Origin: Henckelia pumila
Taxonomy: Eukaryota; Streptophyta; Magnoliopsida; Lamiales; Gesneriaceae
Direction of reading: 5' to 3'
Assembly: GCF_033568475.1 (NCBI RefSeq)
Contig: NW_027331831.1
Location: forward strand, 10,602,001-10,666,000
DNA length: 64,000 bases
A program made the translations under genes and the position numbers. Under the pieces are notes generated by a model that had not been told where the DNA came from, searched no databases, and worked only from the letters and a program-made list of their open reading frames with translations. Below, piece after piece: positions 60,145 through 64,000 of this stretch. Every line of letters begins with the position of its first letter. The stretch's first letter is position 1.

Positions 60145-61173
60145 ATGTCAAACATTACAAAACTTGAATTTGAAGCTCTTGACATCAGTGGAAAAAACTA
60201 TTTGTCATGGATTTTGGATGCTGAGGTTCATCTTGTTTCTAAGGATCTTGGAAACACAATAAAAGAAGAAAATAATGAATCCTCGCAGGATCTTGCAAAA
60301 TCTCTTATTTTTCTTCACCACCATCTCGATGATGGATTGAAAGCCGAGTATCTCACTGTGAAGAACCCACAAGAACTTTGGAAAAATCTTAAAGAAAGGT
60401 TTGACCATCAGAGGAGTGTAGTTCTCCCAAGAGCTCGTTATGAGTGGATCCATCTTCGCCTACAAGATTTCAAATCTGTAAGAGATTATAACTCCGCATT
60501 ATTCAAGATTTGTTCAAAGCTCAAACTTTGTGGAGAAAATATTTCTGATCAAGATCTACTTGAAAAAACTTTCTCCACCTTTCATGCTTCAAATGTGCTC
60601 CTGCAGCAGCAATATCGTGAGCGTGGATTTAAAAAGTACTCTGAGCTTATTTCCTGTCTACTAGTTGCTGAACAGAACAATGAATTACTATTGAAAAATC
60701 ATCAATTACGCCCAACTGGCTCTACACCATTTCTTGAAGCAAATAAAATATCATTCCCTGAAGTGAATGCCAACTCAACTCAAAATTCCCATATTAGAAG
60801 AGGACGTGGGCGTGGGCGTGGCCATGGTCAAAACAAAAATTACCAGCAACATGATGAAAAGAGACAGAAAACAAACCACCAGCAGTGGAAACCGAATAAT
60901 GAAGAAGAAAAAGGGAGAAACATGAAAGAGTATGAAGATAAGTGTTTCAAATGCGGAACGAAAGGGCATTGGTCTCGTACCTGCCGTACTCCAAAGCATC
61001 TTGTGGATCTCTATCAAAATTCGATCAAAGGAAAGGGAAAAATAGAGACAAATTTTACTGATGATGATGACCCTGTTGATATAACTCACTTGGATGTCTC
61101 TGATTTCTTTGCACAACCAGACGGAAATATTGATCATTTGATTGGGGGTAGTGTGCTAGAAAATATAGAGTGA
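60145..61173 (+). CDS. Copia gag
   Basis: This open frame (342 residues from the methionine of MSNITKLEF) forms the element's nucleocapsid-type protein. It has the copia gag domain at about 1-180, with LWKNLKERFDHQRS and LPRARYEWIHLRLQDFKSV characteristic, then an Arg/Gly-rich stretch (RRGRGRGRG). A CCHC knuckle CFKCGTKGHWSRTC follows near residue 277. An upstream in-frame ATG at 60124 adds seven residues; I prefer the inner one by similarity of start. It ends with its own stop, and pol begins 227 bases downstream in a separate frame. Confidence 0.88.
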   Translation: MSNITKLEFEALDISGKNYLSWILDAEVHLVSKDLGNTIKEENNESSQDLAKSLIFLHHHLDDGLKAEYLTVKNPQELWKNLKERFDHQRSVVLPRARYEWIHLRLQDFKSVRDYNSALFKICSKLKLCGENISDQDLLEKTFSTFHASNVLLQQQYRERGFKKYSELISCLLVAEQNNELLLKNHQLRPTGSTPFLEANKISFPEVNANSTQNSHIRRGRGRGRGHGQNKNYQQHDEKRQKTNHQQWKPNNEEEKGRNMKEYEDKCFKCGTKGHWSRTCRTPKHLVDLYQNSIKGKGKIETNFTDDDDPVDITHLDVSDFFAQPDGNIDHLIGGSVLENIE

Positions 61174-61810
61174 TCAAATTCTGCCTTTAATGCTTTCGTG
61201 TCCCTAAGATTAGTGCTTTTGGATATCTATGTTTTTTTTCTATAATAGTCAGATTTATCTTTTTGGTTTTGGTTTTATTCAGTACAATTTTATTTTCAGT
61301 TGTAATGGTGGTTAATGTTTTGAGAACTTTATTTAATATAATTTCCTTCTTATGAATATTGAAGTTGTAACTTAATCTATTATGCATTTTTTTTAGATTA
61401 ATGGGAGAATACCAAGACATATGTCTAACCGATAGTGGTACAACTCACACCATCCTTCAAAGTAAACGGTATTTTGTGGAAATAACATTAGCTGAAAATA
61501 ATGTTATAACAATATCGGGTGCATCAAAAATTATTATTGAAGTTCATGGAAAGGCAAAAATTATTCTGTCAAATGAGACAATTCTATATATTGAAAATGT
61601 GACGCCCGGGGCTGAAGAGGCAGAGAGTGATCGCCGGTGCCAAGAGGTTGCACGGACAATGAGCGGCTCCTGGTAGGCTTCTAGGCGGAGGGAGACATGA
61701 ATGAACCGATCCCGTGCCGGAATGAGAGGGATTCTGAGACTGTGTAGGTATGAGACTACATGGTTGAGGAGAGCTTAAAAGATTTCATATGTGCTACTCA
61801 TATCAAGAAG

Positions 61811-61922
61811 GTGCATCTTCTTTTCGGAAGCTCATCACATAAGAACTCCAAAGTTAAGCGTGCTTGACTTGGGGCAATTATAGGATGGGTGACCCCCTGG
61901 GAAGTTTTCCAGGGTGCGTGTG
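61811..61922 (+). ncRNA. 5S rRNA-derived segment in TRIM LTR 1
   Basis: GAACTCCAAAGTTAAGCGTG, then TAGGATGGGTGACC and CCTGGGAAGT, in this order and spacing, match the internal promoter and core of plant 5S rRNA. The flanking stem is diverged. In Cassandra elements the segment can be transcribed by RNA polymerase III; it is not a ribosomal gene. Confidence 0.85.
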
Positions 61923-62260
61923 AGTGAGGACATAAGCACGCTGAAAAGACCCGTCTTGATACAGTGAAGCGTTACAAATGGTATCAGAGCCGACCTCTCT
62001 TAGTACGGTATGGTTCGGGGACGAACCAAGCGGAAGCTGGTGGGCATGTGACGCCCGGGGCTGAGGAGGCAGGGAGTGATCGCCGGTGCCAAGAGGTTGC
62101 ACGGACAATGAGCGGCTCCTGGTAGGCTTCTAGGCGGAGGGAGACATGAATGAACCGATCCCGTGCCGGAATGAGAGGGGATTCTGAGACTGTGTAGGTA
62201 TGGGACTACATAGTTGAGGAGGGTTTAAAAAGATTTCATATGTACTGCTCATATTAAGAA

Positions 62261-62372
62261 GGTGCATCTTCTTTTCGGGAGCTCATCACATAAGAACTCC
62301 AAAGTTAAGCGTGCTTGACTTGGGGAAATTATAGGATGGGTGACCCCCTGGGAAGTTTTCCAGGGTGCGTGT
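62261..62372 (+). ncRNA. 5S rRNA-derived segment in TRIM LTR 2
   Basis: This is the same 5S-like block as in LTR 1 with few base differences (for example GGGGAAATTATAGG for GGGGCAATTATAGG). Confidence 0.85.
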
Positions 62373-64000
62373 GAGTGAGGACATAAGCACGCTGAAAAGA
62401 CTCGTCTTGATACAGTGGGTCGTTACAGAAAATGCACTCTACGCTAGCAAATCCAGTAGAAATTTGCTTAGCTTTAAAGATATCCGCAGAAATGGATATC
62501 ATATTGAAACATTGAATGTAAACAAGGTTGAATACCTTTGTATTACATCTATGATATGTGGTAAAAAACATATAAAAGAAAAATTACGTGCACTCTCTTC
62601 TGGGATGTATTGCACAATAATAAAGGCAATTGAGGCAAATACAGTCACAAACAAGAAGTTTGTTGACAAGAAAACTTTCATATTATGGCACGACCGACTT
62701 GGTCACCCTGGGAGTTCAATGATGCGAAGAATAATAGATAATTCGCGTGGACATCCCTTAAAGAATCAAAAGTTTCTCCTAAATGGTGACTTTTCATGTG
62801 TGGCTTGTTCACAAGGTAAACTAATTATAAGGCCTTCTCCAACAAAGATTGATGTTGAAATTCCAACATTCTTGAAAAGAATTCATGGGGATATTTGTGG
62901 GCCTATACACCCATCATGTGGTTCATTTCGATACTTTATGGTATTGATTGATGCATCAACTAGGTGGTCACATGTTAGTTTGCTTGCAACTCGAAATATA
63001 GCTTTTGCAAAGCTACTTGGGCAAATGATTAAAATACGAGCTCAATTCCCTGACCACTCAATTAAGGCAATTCGCCTTGATAATGCTGCTGAATTTAAAT
63101 CACAAGCATTTGATGACTTTTGTATGTCAATAGGGACTTCGGTCGAGCATTCAGTAGCCCATGTCCATACACAAAATGGTCTTGCAGAATCCTTTATTAA
63201 GCGACTGCAATTAATTGCAAGACCGCTACTCATGAAAACAAAACTGCCATCTTCAGCCTGGGGTTATGCTATCATACATGCTGCATCGTTAATTCGTGTA
63301 AGACCAACTAATTACCACCAATATTCACCATTGCAACTTGCATATGGTCAAGAACCTGAAATTTTTCACATTAGAGTATTTGGTTGTGCGGTACAAGTAC
63401 TTATCCCACCTACACAACGAACCAAAATGGGTCCCCAACGTAGACTTGGAATTTATGTGGGGTATGAGTCACCGTCTATCATTAGATATTTGGAACCCTT
63501 AACAGGCGAATTGTTTAATGCAAAATTTGCAGATTGCCATTTTGATGAAACAAATTTTCCAACATTGGGTGGAGAAAAATTGTATCCTGAAGAACAACGA
63601 AAAATCTTTTGGAATGAGAAAACATTATCTCATTACGATCCCAGAAACAATCAATATGAGCAAGAAGTTGAAAGAATCATTCACTTGCAAAGAATTGCAA
63701 ATCAATTACCTGATGCCTTTGTTAATACAAAAAATGTAACAAAGTCACACATACAAGTAGAAAATACCCCAGTGAAGATCAATGTCCCTGCAGGACATAT
63801 AATACTTTACCTGCAAATGAATCTAAAATACGCCAGAAGCGTGGTTGACCGATTGGTTCAAAGGATACAGTACCCAGAAAAAGAAAGGTACAAGAAAAAC
63901 AAGGTTTGAAAACTCTAGAAGAAGAAACCTTACATCAAAATAAAACAGATGTGGATAACGTGATCCATGAAGAATCACAACCACATGAAAATATTGAGAC

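Larger units (their letters stand above)
61598..62427. mobile_element. Cassandra-type TRIM retrotransposon
   Basis: Two direct LTRs, 61598-61976 (379 bp) and 62047-62427 (381 bp), start TGTGACGCCCGGGGCTGA and end GTTACA. The internal part is only 70 bp and has TGGTATCAGAGC, the initiator-methionine tRNA primer site, at 61979-61990, and a purine-rich stretch before the second LTR. GAAAA flanks the element (61593-61597 and 62428-62432), a 5-bp target duplication. Both LTRs contain a 5S rRNA-derived segment, the defining mark of the Cassandra family. It encodes nothing, so it would rely on enzymes of other elements. Confidence 0.93.
59155..64000 (+). mobile_element. Ty1/copia retrotransposon, runs off the window
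   Basis: The element begins with a short LTR, followed by a primer-binding-like region, a long AT-rich leader, gag, and pol up to integrase; the RT lies beyond 64000. It sits next to exon 3 of the duplicated quinoprotein. TA microsatellites at about 59917-59944 and 60062-60098 lie in its leader. Confidence 0.85.
61401..64000 (+). pseudogene. Copia pol (protease, integrase), split by a TRIM insertion
   Basis: Protease starts at 61401 with the DSGTTHT motif and runs to about 61597, where a TRIM is inserted. It resumes at 62428 in the phase expected after removal of the TRIM and one target repeat. Then come the pre-integrase HDRLGHPG motif and an integrase core with HGD, RLDNAAEF and the glutamate of NGLAESF, ending at a stop at 63909. 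Similar sequence seems to continue in another frame past that stop, so there is a frameshift near 63900. RT and RNase H are not in the window. The element is unlikely to be functional. Confidence 0.85.

Noticed and set aside
60775-61137. A minus-strand 120-codon frame
   Set aside because: It is the antisense shadow of copia gag.
61811-62372. Two 5S rRNA genes
   Set aside because: Both blocks lie in the LTRs of a TRIM, are diverged in the outer stem and are not in a 5S array; they are Cassandra-type sequences.

Overview
The window is nuclear DNA of a flowering plant, most likely a dicot. The evidence is AT-rich, intron-rich genes with GT-AG junctions, a group IIb WRKY factor, a plant-type pectate lyase, MIR395 hairpins, and a dense load of plant transposons (Ty1/copia, Ty3/gypsy-like, Helitron, Mutator-like, hAT, Stowaway and a Cassandra-type TRIM). 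I cannot name the species. No bacterial or organellar block, tRNA gene or genuine rRNA gene was seen.

Layout. 1-4.4 kb: LTR-like debris and a decayed minus-strand copia element cut off inside pol. 4.66-9.07 kb: a Helitron whose 5' end is present five times in tandem. 10.84-21.18 kb: a second Helitron of the same family, filled by a Stowaway MITE and an 8.1-kb Mutator-like element that itself carries a tandem array with a two-unit higher-order period. 21.7-27.2 kb: two convergent intact genes, a secreted pectate lyase (+) and a DnaJ-type zinc-ribbon/NUMOD3-like/CCHC-knuckle protein (-). 30.2-40.3 kb: a 10-kb palindromic LTR-element composite with inverted LTR heads at both outer ends and a 5-bp target duplication. 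40.3-45.9 kb: mostly non-coding DNA with small Mutator-like MITEs. 46.0-48.0 kb: an intact WRKY gene. 48.7-50.3 kb: five MIR395 hairpins. 50.5-53.1 kb: an intact secreted PQQ-propeller (quinoprotein, PVA-dehydrogenase-like) gene. 55.3-59.0 kb: a second copy of the block from the WRKY 3' end through MIR395 to the quinoprotein, with three MIR395 hairpins, a broken WRKY tail and quinoprotein exons 3-4 only. 59.2-64 kb: a copia element running off the window, with a Cassandra-type TRIM (5S-derived LTRs) inserted in its protease region.

Functionally, the host genes are cell-wall pectin breakdown, a probably organellar zinc protein, a stress-type WRKY, a sulfate-starvation microRNA cluster (miR395 targets ATP sulfurylases and a low-affinity sulfate transporter in known plants) and a secreted beta-propeller oxidoreductase-like protein. 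They do not form a pathway. The MIR395 hairpins and quinoprotein are linked by a shared segmental duplication. Several insertion events can be dated relative to each other because paralogous empty sites lie in the same window.
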